From assembly GCA_949825065.1 (NCBI GenBank), contig OX463838.1, forward strand, positions 248,001 through 312,000: a stretch of DNA of 64,000 nt, in the 5' to 3' direction. Each line of letters opens with the position of its first letter. Position 1 is the stretch's first letter. A model generated the notes under the pieces. The model saw nothing but the letters and a program-made list of their open reading frames with translations. It did no database searches and had not been told where the DNA came from. The position numbers and the translations under genes were made by a program. Of this stretch, positions 35,021 to 45,890 are shown in pieces. The DNA comes from Odontocerum albicorne (Eukaryota > Arthropoda > Insecta > Trichoptera > Odontoceridae).

Positions 35021-35582
35021 AAGGCTAAACTCTTGCTTAGTGGTAGAACGCGTATCTTCAACCAGAGGGTTTCGGTTTAGTTTCTGAGTAGCGACCAAAA
35101 AGAAATTACCTAGCATGGTTATAATAATAATAAAAAAAAAGATAATTTGTATAGTGCCGTTTAGAGAGCAGACTCTCCTTAATGAGGGCGCTGCGGCTCG
35201 AGACTTAAGTCCACTATTATTGACACATTCAAAATATTACAAACGATAGGAAGCTCGTAAGCTCCATTTAATAAAGGAATATTTTTAAAGCACTTTTTAG
35301 AGAACGAATTTACCCTCAAGGGTGCTCCAGCTCGGGACTCGAATCCACTTTATTGACGGATTGAAAATATGATAAGTTGAGTGTAAGGATAGGAAAGTGG
35401 TGGCTGCGGCCATTAGATTAGGTACTTACTATCTGCATATGTTCAGGAAAACATATTTGCTAAGAAAAACTCAGAAAACTTACCAAGATAAGGCAACCTT
35501 CCGATATATGATAGCAATACAAATACTCTCGGCTTTAGATGGAGTGAGGTGTATGTGTAGGCAGAAAAGACAGAGGTGCGAG

Positions 35583-35734
35583 AATTTCGATCATGCTACG
35601 CATCTTTCGCCTTCTCCACCTCTACACATATACACATCTTATAGCTTCTTCGCCTACTTCACATCTACGCATATACACCTACTATAGTTTCTTCTCCTAC
35701 TCCTCATCTACACATATACACCTCTTATAGCTTC
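35583..35734. repeat. 43-bp minisatellite, left part
   Basis: The unit TATAGCTTCTTCGCCTAC, then CACATCTACACATATACACC, has period 43 (TATAG at 35640, 35683, 35726). The array resumes at 36319 after a Penelope-like insertion. Confidence 0.88.
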
Positions 35735-36318
35735 GTAATTTGTTTTATCAAACACTGTTTATTCCACTTTTTGGTAACGATATAACCCTACCGGTTTCAA
35801 GGTTTCACATAATCATCAGGGGAGCACAAACAAGACTGAATTATGTTCGAACTGGTACCAATATACACGCTTCTAACGGTTAACATTCAGGTTGAGGACT
35901 GTGAGTGAAAGGAGGGATGAGACAATCTCGGAAAGCAGCGAAGAGATTCTTGGGATATATGTGTTTGCCAGATGTTCACCCCGATGCACTGACTTAGAAA
36001 TTTCTATTTCTAGGGACTCCAATCTGTTCAATTTATTTCCGTTACTACTGATATGTAAGAATTTGGCATCATCGATGGAAAATGTGTGGTTTTCACGGTG
36101 ACAATGATTAGCCATTTCAGAATAAATTAGAGGATTTGTTAAGGCGGATTTGTGTTCACGAAATCTCTTTTCAAAGGATCTTCCTGTCTTTCATATATAA
36201 AAATTATCACAGTCAGCACATAAAAGTGTATACACACCACTGTTGCTAAGTATTCCATTTTTGCCTTTCCCGTTAAATAAGAGTTTCCGGAGATTAAAAA
36301 TATATAAATAATATATTC
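35735..36318 (-). mobile_element. Penelope-like element 3' part with GIY-YIG endonuclease domain
   Basis: On the minus strand it reads SNSGVYTLLCADCDNFYI, a TGA codon, then KTGRSFEKRFREHKSAL, MANHCHRENHTFSIDDAKFL and HISSNGNKLNRLESLEI. GVYTL...FYIxKTGRxFxxRxxEH is the GIY-YIG nuclease signature fused to the RT in Penelope-like retroelements. The in-frame TGA replaces the glycine after YI. The RT domain is absent. The element interrupts the 43-bp minisatellite; TATAGCTTC flanks both sides (35726-35734 and 36319-36327), either as a target duplication or as array phase. Confidence 0.82.
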
Positions 36319-36405
36319 TATAGCTTCTTCGCCTACTCCACGTCTACACATATACACCCCTTATAGCTTCTTCGCCAAATCCACGTCTACATGTATACAT
36401 CATTT
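36319..36405. repeat. 43-bp minisatellite, right part
   Basis: TATAGCTTCTTCGCC at 36319 and 36362, same unit and period as 35583-35734. It is the continuation of the array beyond the Penelope-like insertion. Confidence 0.85.
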
Positions 36406-37096
36406 ATCATTCAGGGAAGCGAATGTTTAAGCATTTGGGAAATTGTAATGTGGGTAGAAAAATATGATATTACTAGGGAACAATTCAGGACATAAGAACT
36501 GCGAGAAGAAGACGCTTCTCCTGGTTGAAGAGCTATAATATATTCACATACTGGCCCTTTTAGATATATGTACTCATGTGTACCATTATAACTATAATAT
36601 ATCGCTGTATGCTATGTAATCTGGCGGCCTTATTACCATAAATATCACTTTCCCATATACTCGTATGTTATTTTATTTTACTAAAATGTGTGCATATTTT
36701 TTACTGGACAATTGTCTATATTAGCTGCCTCTATAGACAAGGTACCTATTCCGAGGTGACTTACTCACTCAAGCGGAATGCATACAAAAAACAATCGCAC
36801 ACAATGTCTAACAAATCCGAACTTCAGCCGCTCGTGATATTTGACAACTCTCAGTATATATTATAAATGCCGTGAAAATATTCTTACGCTTGTTACGCGT
36901 ATTGTCTCCCTAGCCCTGCTCTTACTTCCTAAACCACCCACCGTGCATCGCACCCTTCCTCCCCACACCCTTCCCACGTAAGGCGCATGCACGCTGCCTT
37001 ACTGACACACATCGCGACTGCTCCAAGGGAAAACCGACAATTTCCTTAGAATTATTCCAAAATACGTTTTATGGAATTATAACACATTGTGTTTTA
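36406..37096. other. Unassigned aPKC intron sequence
   Basis: No gene. A C-rich stretch lies at about 36905-36975. Nothing recognisable. Confidence 0.3.
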
Positions 37097-37098
37097 AC

Positions 37099-37995
37099 CT
37101 CCGTAGCTTAGTTGGTGAGGCACCTGTCTTCCGATCCGGGGGTTGCGGCTTTGATTCCCGTTTGAATCCAGATTTTTTTACAAAAAGGGTTCAGTTCTGA
37201 TATTCACTAAAGGGATATTTTACTCTAGAAATTTGAAAAAAAAAACGTTTTTTTTGCATATTCTTAAAGTTTAGACCTTTAAGAATATGTTATCAAAAGG
37301 ATATTTTAAAATTCTCAATATTTACGAAGTTAACATATAGCTATAAATGAGGCAGCAATTACGCCGCACCGGAATGACTAGGACAATAATCTCAAAACTT
37401 TAAACGCGTTTTTCTCGAAACTACTTTTTCCGACCTGGTCTACATGAAAGCTCAAGTTCTATCCAAAGTATGAAACATCGATAGATCAGTATGAAACCTC
37501 TATCGTTCCTACCTTGAAAAATTCAAAACTATTTGTTTTACTATTTTAAAAAAATTGAAAAAAGGGTAAAAAATTGATTTTTTTTATCAGACAGCCGCCA
37601 TTTTACGATTTTTTTCTCTTTGGTACCAACTATAACGACATTATTTCTTATCAAGAAACTGTGTATGATTTTTGTTTTAAATTTACGAAACGGTTCCAAT
37701 CATGTCGACCAGATCACCTCCTTTTTTACGACAAGATATAACAGCTGATAGCATCTTGAATTTTTTTTTTCCATTTTTTTTTGTACATTCTCAAATCATC
37801 TATAAACAAACTGTAAAAAAATTTAAAGGAAAAATATTTTTTGTTTTTTTTTTTATTTTGTCTAAAAAAACGGCCGAAATTCACGCCTCTAGAGTAGAAT
37901 ACCCCCCCTTAAGACCTTTTGACATATTTCTAGTTGCTTGTAAGAAATTGTCGTATGGCAATAAGCCCGCCAAGTTGTACTGTATACAACGAAAG
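37099..37995 (+). mobile_element. tRNA-derived SINE, split by a TIR element
   Basis: The head at 37099-37165 has pol III boxes: A-like TAGCTTAGTTGGTGAGGC and B-like GGTTGCGGCTTTGATTCCC (canonical GGTTCGANTCC, one insertion). The body continues to 37207, is interrupted by the element at 37210-37909, and resumes at 37912 (GACCTTTTGACATATTTCTA) through the tail GGCAATAAGCCCGCCAAGTT. The body order is the same as in the SINE at 52485-52650. It is not a functional tRNA gene: the head does not fold correctly and runs straight into the SINE body. Confidence 0.75.
37210..37909. mobile_element. TA-inserted TIR element inside a SINE
   Basis: The left end AAGGGATATTTTACTCTAGA and the complement of the right end AGGGGGGGTATTCTACTCTA share a terminal repeat. 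Flanked by TA (37208-37209 and 37910-37911). It contains a hairpin CATATTCTTAAAG / CTTTAAGAATATG near 37257-37290. No transposase. The intact SINE at 52485 shows the empty TA site. Confidence 0.75.
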
Positions 37996-38035
37996 TGTGA
38001 ACACCTTGAAATGGTAGAGTCATACTTTCTTAAGC

Positions 38036-39330
38036 GGAGGTGTGGGATGGAAGCTCCCCGATGCCCTTGCGGTAGGGTTCGCCCTACATTGGGGGGGTGT
38101 ATCTCGGCCGGGGGAATGTGTGTGGGATTAGCCCGGACCTATTAATGTCTTCTCTCTTGAATGTTTTTTTTATCTTCTTGTTCTACGTGCTCAAGGGTGT
38201 GGGCTGAAAAACATCTGGTGTCCCCGTGGCTGGGCTCTGGAGGATGTTATTAGATGAGCCCAGACCTTTTGATAGCTTCTGTTTTTTTAATGTACGAGGC
38301 ATATCCAGAAACTAAGTGTACTGAATTTTTGTAGGTTACACTTTTTTTTATTTAAACAAAAAAATTACGTGGTTACCGTAGCACATATGTAAGCTATTTT
38401 TCAACATAGTCGCCATTCCTCTCAATGCAGGTGGTGAAGCGGGGTATCAACTTTTTGATGCCTTCCTCGATGTAGTTTCCCGCCAACCCCTCCGTCCACT
38501 TCTCCAACGCCTCATTTACCTCCTCGTCGGTTGAAAACCTTTTTCCACCCATGTGCAGTTTCAGGGAGATAAAGAGATAGTAATCTGAAGGTGCTAGGTC
38601 AGGGGAATGCGCGGGATGGTTCAGGACATCCCATATGAACGAGGCGAGCAGTTCCGTCTGGCATTGTCGTGCAACAGGCAGACTCCCTTTGTCAGCATGC
38701 CTCTACTCTTGTTCTGAATCGCCCTCCGCAATTTTTTTAGGGTCTCACAGTATCTTGCAGAGTTGATGGTCTCCCCTTGAGGCATATATTCAATTAAAAT
38801 TATGCTTTGACAGTCCCAAAACACGGACGCCATGATTATCTTGGCTGAAATTGTGGTTTTGAACTTTTTGGCGGAGGGTGAAGAGGTGTGACGCCACTGT
38901 TGAGACTGCCTTTTGGTTTCAGGCGTGTAGTTTGCAGCCCAAGTTTCATCTCCAGTAACGATGGAGCGGAGAAATTCATCTCCATGGAGTTTGCAGCGCC
39001 TCAAAAACTCTTGCCTTTTTATAAAATTTCGCACTTGGCGGGAGATTGGTTTGACATTTTTCACGAAACGTGTGGTCGCGTCGACACTTCTCAACGTACT
39101 GACCTCGAACTGGTCTCGTTGCGGAGGGGAAGGGTCAGGCTACACGGAAGTTAAGCCAACATGTCGAAAATAAAATCCATCCGGTCGTGAGAGCCTCATT
39201 ACACTTACTTTCTGGATACGCCTCGTATTATCTTTGTAATGTGTTCTTGAAATGTGTCTAAATGTATTATGTACATACTATGTGTTGCTATCAATAAACC
39301 TGTATTTATTTATTTTTATTTATTTAAATG
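38036..39330 (+). mobile_element. LINE 3' UTR interrupted by a mariner
   Basis: 38036-38294 and 39226-39330 together form the 3' UTR of a LINE that ends CAATAAACCTGTATTTATTT, with an AATAAA signal and TTTA-rich tail. The uninterrupted minus-strand copy at 51178-51585 matches across the junction. The 3' UTR carries the motifs GGTGTGGGCTGAAAAACATC and GAGCCCAGACCTTTTGATAG. No coding remains. Confidence 0.75.
38295..39225 (-). mobile_element. Mariner family A, copy 2
   Basis: 931 bp, TA-flanked (38293-38294 and 39226-39227), minus orientation. The transposase frame (39094 to 38621) has TGDETWAANY and LLHDNAR, then loses frame at the 22-nt deletion shared with copies 3 and 4. The third catalytic motif survives only in another frame. 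Confidence 0.9.
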
Positions 39331-39738
39331 GAAAACAGTCGATTAGTAAAGCAATGAAAATAGTATTTGTTAAATGTAACACATATTTGTATGTGTATTA
39401 CAAGAACAGGCAGCAGCTGGCAGCTGGCAGCTGGCAGCTCGTTATGGTTCGTAGCAACGCGGAAAGTCCTTAATTTAAGAATCAATCAATGTTATACTCG
39501 TATCTTCATCCCAATGTTGACTTCTCCATTTTGATTGCTAATAATTGAGTTACATTTATCAGATTATTGAAAAAATATTTAAATATATTTCCTCCAAGAT
39601 TGTCGCAACTTTCCTATAATTTTAAAACAAAATATCTTTGTGATGTAGTTTGTAAATGCTATTTTTTCATTCTGTCATTTATTTTATAAAGCTTACATAT
39701 GTTATAGGTACAGGTTTATCCCAAATATACAATATATA

Positions 39739-40528
39739 AAGGGTCTTTCAAATTGAGCGTTTTTTTTTAATTCTTGGATAAAACACAGATGGCGTCGCGA
39801 ACTTGCTTAATTTCAAACCTAGGGGTTCAAGTTTGATTTGTGAAAGAATCCAAAACATGCATGCCAGGTTTTTTACATAACGTCCTATATCTTTCTGGTG
39901 GTTGGCAGAAAGTGTTATATGGCAATAGGTTTACCAGGTTGTTCTCTATATAATGTAATCAAGGGTCTTTCAAATTGAGCGGTTTTTTTAAATTCTTGGA
40001 TAAAACACAGATGGCGTCTCGAACTTGCCTGGGTCTTGTGACATTTGAGTAGTGTAATGTATGACATTTATAAAAATTGAGTCGTATACAATACAACAAC
40101 GCGTTCAAATTGTTAAATTATTTTATGTATTGTAATCTCCGGAAACGGTGATGTTAATTGGCCATCAAGATCGTGTGATCTGATACCGTTGGACTATTTT
40201 CTCTGGAGTTACGTGAAAAGCCAGGTCTATACTATAAAAATGACCCCTCGATCAATTTCTGAGCTGAAGGATGAAATTATTCGCGTTATTGGTGAGTTAG
40301 AACCTCAATTATGCCAAAATGTCATCGAAATTTTTGACAAAAGAGTGAACATCTGTGGAGCTGCAAGAGGTGGACATTTGGCGGATATTGTTTTTTTTTG
40401 TGTTTAAATGTCACACATTATACTTCAATGACCAATAAAAAGTTTTTATGAAATCAAAGCAAATTGTGTGTTTTATTCAATAATTAAAAACAATTTAATT
40501 AAAAACCCGCTCAATTTGAAAGACCCTT
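39739..40528 (+). mobile_element. Mariner-like element with GGGTCTTTCAAATTGAGCG ends
   Basis: The terminal repeat AAGGGTCTTTCAAATTGAGC at the left and its complement at the right are flanked by TA (39737-39738 and 40529-40530). The left ~65 bp occurs twice (39739 and 39960), and the second copy is followed by the rest of the element. A stretch between them contains a decayed SINE tail (39890-39950), so the first end may be a solo or nested copy. Only the end of the transposase remains (40150-40407). Confidence 0.75.
40150..40407 (+). pseudogene. Mariner-like transposase C-terminus
   Basis: The frame reads VNWPSRSCDLIPLDYFLWSY then VKSQVYTIKMTPRSISELKD, ending in ARGGHLADIVF. SCDLxPLDYFLWGYVK is the third catalytic-Asp motif of a widespread insect IS630/mariner-type transposase. 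The first two catalytic motifs are deleted. Confidence 0.8.
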
Positions 40529-40851
40529 TACAAAGCTTAATTATAATTATAAATATTAACGAGAAAAGAAAATGTATTAAGCCGAGACAACTAATTCTTA
40601 TTACTCAGAAAGCTCAAAATACTTGAAAAAAAAACCTGAAATATTGAATATGTTAATATCTAAGGATTAGTTCAATTCAAAAGAGAAAGTCGTCGACTTA
40701 TGATATTATAATACATTAATCAACAATTCCCGGGACTAACCAACATATGGCGCATCTAATAACAAATCCATACAATTCTCAGTTAGTACCAACCTTTAGA
40801 AGTTACGTGTCAAACTTTCATGACATTCCGACATTGTGTCATTGAGTTACA

Positions 40852-41211
40852 GTGGCTTTAGTGATGGCTACTTTTGCTATTTTCAAAACAATGAAAAAAA
40901 TCGAATTTCGTGTGTTGATAAAACATTGCTTTTTAATGGGAAAAAATACCATTCAAACTCAGCGATGGCTTGAAAAGCGTTATCCGGGCTCTGTTCTATC
41001 TCAAACAACAATTTGTCGGTGGTATGCTGATTTCAAACGTGGTCGTACAGACACAAATGATGCTGAACACTCTGGTCGTCCAAATAAGGCTGCTACACCA
41101 GAAAACATAATCCAGAAGTGGGTGCCGCGTTTGCTAACAATGGAACAGAAACAACAACGCATCGATGATTCAGAGAGCTGTTTGACACTGTTTACGCGAA
41201 ATAAACAGTAG
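40852..41211 (+). pseudogene. Mariner transposase N-terminal part
   Basis: HTH region (FRVLIKHCFLMGKNTIQTQR, SQTTICRWYADFKRGRTDTN) and linker DAEHSGRPNKAATPENI, followed by a jump to WVPRLLTMEQKQQRIDDSES. The second HTH between GRP and WVP is deleted. It ends in TAG shortly before the FLRRYVTMNETW motif. Confidence 0.85.
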
Positions 41212-41214
41212 TTT

Positions 41215-41813
41215 TTGCGTCGGTATGTGACAATGAATGAAACTTGGATCCACCACTATACTCCGGAATCAAATCGGCAGTCAGCTGAGTGGAGAGCAGC
41301 CGGTGAGAAATCGTCCGAAGCGACCAAAAACTAAACAGTCGGCCGGAAAGGTTTTGGCCTCCGTATTTTGGGATGCGCATAGTATAATATTCATCGATCA
41401 TCTTGAAAAGGGAAAAACCATCAATAGCGAATATTACATAGCGTTATTGGAGCGTTTGAAGGCAGAAATTGCAAAAAAACGGACCCATATGAAGAAGAAA
41501 AAAGTTCTCTTTCATCAGGACAATGCACCGTGTCACAAGTCGATGTTAACGATGGCCAAATTGCATGAGTTGAACTTCGAATTACTTCCGCACCCACCGT
41601 TTTCTCCAGATTTGGCCCCCAGCGACTATTGGCTGTTCGCAGACCTCAAAAAGATGCTCCAGGGAGAGATTTGGCTCCAATGAAGAATTGATTGCCGAAA
41701 CTAACGCCTATTTTGAAACCAAAGATAAATCGTTCTACACGGCTGGAATAGAAAAGTTAGGAGAGCGTTGGAATGAATGTATCGCTCTTGAAGGAGACTA
41801 TGTTGATGAATAA
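41215..41813 (+). pseudogene. Mariner transposase catalytic part
   Basis: FLRRYVTMNETWIHHYTPES has Asn where the first catalytic Asp is expected (MDETW). LFHQDNAPCHKSM and SPDLAPSDYWLF retain the second and third Asp (open frame 41237-41683, joined to the upstream part by a frameshift). The C-terminal ALEGDYVDE is in another frame. Inactive by both the D-to-N change and the breaks. Confidence 0.85.
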
Positions 41814-41879
41814 AGAATAATTTTGGCAAACAAATATTGTTTTAGCAGTTAGTCCCGGGACTTATTGATCGATGTGTTA

Positions 41880-42715
41880 CAGTGGCGGCACCTTATACAT
41901 ACACCATTTTAAGGTATCTTTTTTTTACCTGCAGATAGTTTTTACCCTAACAAATTTAAATCGAGAAAGGTTTATTTTTTTTAATCCACGATTATTTAGC
42001 GCAAGATTAATTTAAATTGAATTAGTTTTGAGGTGCATACTTTGTATAGTTCTATTTTAATACGTTTCATCACCAAATTACAAAATGTATACATATATTT
42101 TATTTTCAAAAGTTCATTCACTACATATAATTTAAAAATAACATCATTCGCCGTATATTTCTCGGATTTACATAACGTTTTCATATTCATGTTAGTTCCA
42201 ACAGTTGGGAAAAGATAATATTAAAATATTTAAATTTTACTCGCATTTAAATGTATTTCTTAGGGTTTCCCTCGTTGCAGCCGACCGGCCTGCAAGCGGC
42301 ACGCCACTGTCCCGCTGCGCTTCCCTTTTGCCAAAATTTCTTCTGTTTCGTACACGAGCATTGGTGACTCGTATCACGTGATGCACCAGCATGCAGCACT
42401 GCAGCAGTGTATGTAGATGCAGCCTAGAGGACCGTCGCCTGCAGTGTGTGTGCAGTATTGATTCATGCGACATTCCCACTTCTATACAATTATCCTAATG
42501 TGGTGCAGTGACTGCATTTCTCTGGAGTATCCTTACAATGGTTATTTTAAGAGAGAACTTTGGACATTTCAAGGCGTATAAATGGGAAATTTTTATTTTT
42601 ATTTCAATGTCAGTGTGGATATTAATTAATTTTATTAAATCTCAATTTGATTATATGCCGAAATTAGAGCATGTATTAAAGTAAACGATGCCTTTGCTGT
42701 GTGATTTAGTATTTC
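41880..42715. other. Unassigned aPKC intron sequence
   Basis: AT-rich except 42250-42480. That stretch is GC-rich and contains an 80-codon minus-strand ORF of no recognised family. Confidence 0.3.
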
Positions 42716-44540
42716 AAAAGGGGTAAAACAAGAATATGTCTTGTCACCCTGGTTTTTTGATATTTACATCGATTCGTGTGCGAATGAAAAACAGATCTCG
42801 GTGGAATGGGAATGTGTGGTGATTACTGTATGGTGATGGCGCGGTAGTGGAGGTGTTAATCTATTGTAGAATGAAGACGGAATGGAGTCTGATATGTAAT
42901 CTTGATGAGAGATGTTAAGAGATAGATAGGACTTAGAATTAATGTTGCAAAATTTAGTCATGGTGATAGAGAAGTGCGAAAAGAAAAGTGCAATAAATGC
43001 GATATATGGTATAGATATGGGTGAGTAGTGGAACATAACACACAGCAAGCTGAAGTACAATAAATGCGATATGTAGGTATGGGCGAGTAATGAAACATAA
43101 CAGCAAGATGAAGTACATTAAATGTGATATATAGGTATGGGCGAGTAATGAAACACAACAGCAAGCTGAAGTACATTAAATGTGATATGTAGGTATGGGC
43201 GAGTAATGAAACACAACAGCAAGCTGAAGTACATTAAATGTGATATGTAGGTATGGGCGAGTAATGAAACATAACAGCAAGATGAAGTACATTAAATGTG
43301 ATATATAGATATGGGCGAGTAATGAAACATAACAGCAAGCTGAAGTACATTAAATGTGATATATAGGTATGGGCGAGTAATGAAACACAACAGCAAGCTG
43401 AAGTACATTAAATGTGATATGTAGGTATGGGCGAGTAATGAAACACAACAGCAAGCTGAAGTACATTAAATGTGATATGTAGGTATGGGCGAGTAATGAA
43501 ACATAACAGCAAGATGAAGTACATTAAATGTGATATATAGGTATGGGCGAGTAATGAAACACAACAGCAAGCTGAAGTACATTAAATGTGATATGTAGGT
43601 ATGGGCGAGTAATGAAACACAACAGCAAGCTGAAGTACATTAAATGTGATATGTAGGTATGGGCGAGTAATGAAACATAACAGCAAGATGAAGTACATTA
43701 AATGTGATATATAGGTATGGGCGAGTAATGAAACGCAACAGCAAGCTGAAGTACATTAAATGTGATATGTAGGTATGGGCGAGTAATGAAACATAACAGC
43801 AAGATGAAGTACATTAAATGTGATATATAGGTATGGGCGAGTAATGAAGCACAACAGCAAGCTGAAGTACATTAAATGTGATATGTAGGTATGGGCGAGT
43901 AATGAAACATAACAGCAAGCTGAAGAGTTCTGCTATTTGTGTAGTATTTTCTCAGATGATGGATGAGTTACGAGAGATATCGAGTTGTATATAGCGATAG
44001 AAAACAATGTCAGGGCACTTAAACATATTAACTGGAACCAGACAATATCAAAATCTGTTAAGATGATGGCCCACAACGATATTCAGTAACATCTTTAATA
44101 CATGAGAGTGAAACGTTGACTTGGAAAAAGACTGACAAGAGCCGAATAAATGTTGTAGAACTATTTGCATGGGGTGGGTTACCTGGGGGGTGGGAACGTG
44201 TGACATAATACGAAGTGAAGTGATTAGAGAAGAATGTGAACTGAAAACTGGTGTAGATAGAGAAGACCAATCTGAAATGGTTTGGGTACGTAAGACGAAT
44301 TAATGTAGAAAGACTTACAAAACAAATATACAGCGCAAATGTGAGTGGAAGGCGTGTAGTAAAGTATGATATTTTGAAAGAATGAAATATTAGTCAGAAA
44401 AGTGTACGAATAGTATAAGAAGGTGTATGGATGTAGAAGAGGTGGACAATGTGTGTCGCGATAGGAAAGTCTGGCGCTCTCCTCTCTGTCTACCTCGACA
44501 GAGGGACGGCGTGGTCTACCATAGGTATATGTATGTATAT
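42716..44540 (+). pseudogene. RTE-like LINE with an internal 58-bp array
   Basis: The RT palm fragment GVKQEYVLSPWFFDIYIDSC is at about 42720-42780, with decayed palm and thumb to 42980. After the tandem array (42985-43927) the same protein resumes as EEFCYLCSIFSDDG, then AIENNVRALKHINWNQTISK, and C-terminal CDIIRSEVIREECELKTGVD, INVERLTKQIYSANVSGRR. The 3' tail carries AGTCTGGCGCTCTCCTCTCT and GACGGCGTGG. Several stops; the (Y/F)ADD motif is not recoverable. Confidence 0.75.
42985..43927. repeat. 58-bp tandem repeat, about 16 copies
   Basis: The unit ATGGGCGAGTAATGAAACAC, then AACAGCAAGCTGAAGTACAT, then TAAATGTGATATGTAGGT, has period 58 (GCAAGCTGAA at 43161, then 43219, and so on). Variants alternate (CACAAC/CATAAC, AAGCTG/AAGATG, TGTAGG/TATAGG) in a pattern suggesting higher-order duplication of several units. 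The last unit runs without a break into the LINE frame ...AGCAAGCTGAAGAGTTCTGC. Confidence 0.93.
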
Positions 44541-44726
44541 AATTATTGATTGATTACTAAAAAAACACTTCGCCAAGTGCAAAAAAAATTCTTCAAAATT
44601 CGCTCGTTACATTATACTATTATATATCGATATGAAAAGTCAATTTTTGTTCTGTAAATATAAAATATATTTCGGGATTTCAAAACTCCCTTTAGCAAGT
44701 TATTTTTCATGTTATGTGTTGACATA

Positions 44727-45637
44727 CGAGGGTCATCCAGAAACTAAGGTTACAAGGGCTCCCGAAGCCGGGAGATTTTTTTTGTCTCAAAGTTGGCGCA
44801 CCTGGCATATAGGGGGGATCCTAACGGTCAGTTTGTTTGGTTCCACGTGTTTGTCGGCCATTTTGTTCAGTCACAGTAAATTCTTCCGATGGAGAGGTCG
44901 TCGCGGGATCCCGCCACTTCTCGTCCGTGCGAGAACCGCGCGGTCATCCGTTTTGTGACTTTGCAGAACAATACCGCCGCGAATATCCATCGGAAGCTCG
45001 TGAAAGTTTATGGTAGTGATGTGATGAGTCGACAACATGTCACGAAGTGGGTTAGGTTGTTCAGAAAAGGCCGTACTGATACTCACGAGGAGGAGAGTGA
45101 TTTCTGACGAATTTGTGCAAAAATTGAAGAACAAGTGCGAAATGACCGCCGTGTGACGCTTGACGACCTTCACGAAGAATTTCCTGACATTTCTCGAAGT
45201 CTCCTTGGTGATATTGTGTCGGAAAAACTTGGTTACAAGAAGTTTTATGCGAGATGGGTGCCCAGAATGCTCACACCGGAGCACCGTCAAAATCGTGTGA
45301 CCGCCGTGCGTGAATTTTTGGATCGTTTTGCACAGGAGGGAGAAGCTTTTCTGGACTCTATCGTGACGGGGGATGAGATGTGTGTGTGTGTCACTACACC
45401 CCAACAATTTTCCAACGATCAGGAGGTCGAGGAAGCTGTGAAGAAGTGGCTAAAAGAGCTGGCGGCGGAGGTCTATGAAACTGGCATACAAAAGCTGGTG
45501 CCCCGACTACAGAAATGTCTCGATCTCGACGGCGATTACATTGAAAAATAGTTTAATATATTTGTGAATTTCAATTAAATACAAGCATTTTTCGATCCTA
45601 CATAAATGTTGTGACCTTACTTTCTAGATGACCCTCG
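44727..45637 (+). mobile_element. Mariner family B (core-deleted)
   Basis: 911 bp, TA-flanked (44725-44726 and 45638-45639). Ends CGAGGGTCATCCAGAAACTA and the complement of TAGATGACCCTCG. It keeps the N-terminal DNA-binding half of the transposase and lacks the catalytic core. Confidence 0.88.
44889..45551 (+). pseudogene. Mariner transposase lacking catalytic core
   Basis: One frame with a single TGA at 45105-45107. N-terminal HTH (RFVTLQNNTAANIHRKLVKV, RQHVTKWVRLFRKGRTDTHE), then after the stop NDRRVTLDDLHEEFPDISRS, WVPRMLTPEHRQNR and SIVTGDEM. A deletion joins this to the C-terminal QQFSNDQEVEEAVKKWL and CLDLDGDYIEK. The second and third catalytic Asp motifs are gone. The first ATG at 44889 fits the family N-terminus. 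Confidence 0.88.
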
Positions 45638-45890
45638 TACAATAGTTGTAACCCTTGAAGCGAGATATCCAAGTACTCGTATTTAACATACTGCAATATT
45701 TCATAAATGACAAAATATTTAGAATTGTGAGATTTCCTTTTCTGGAAATATATAAACGTGACTACGCTGAATTTAAACATGGCGATTGGTAAACATGGCT
45801 CAGTATTGAATACTCGCAAGTAAAGTTGCAGGACCTCGTACTTATATTTCTAGAAAATACCGGAAAATTGGAAAATTTGGGGGGGCTCTC

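Larger units (their letters stand above)
40714..41876 (+). mobile_element. Mariner element, near full-length but broken
   Basis: Ends ATCAACAATTCCCGGGACTA and the complement of TAGTCCCGGGACTTATTGAT. About 1.16 kb. The frame is split by an internal deletion after the linker, a stop at 41211 and a later frameshift at about 41680. This is a separate mariner lineage from families A and B. Confidence 0.85.

Noticed and set aside
35030..35110. Second tRNA-derived SINE (CTTGCTTAGTGGTAGAACGC ... GGTTTCGGTTTAGTTTC)
   Set aside because: The boxes are degenerate and no second copy or tail was found in the window.
37099..37165. tRNA gene
   Set aside because: It has A- and B-box-like sequence but no proper cloverleaf or terminator. 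It continues directly into a SINE body shared with other copies.
42764..43176. Minus-strand ORFs of 72-98 codons
   Set aside because: They arise from the 58-bp array and the complement of LINE sequence.
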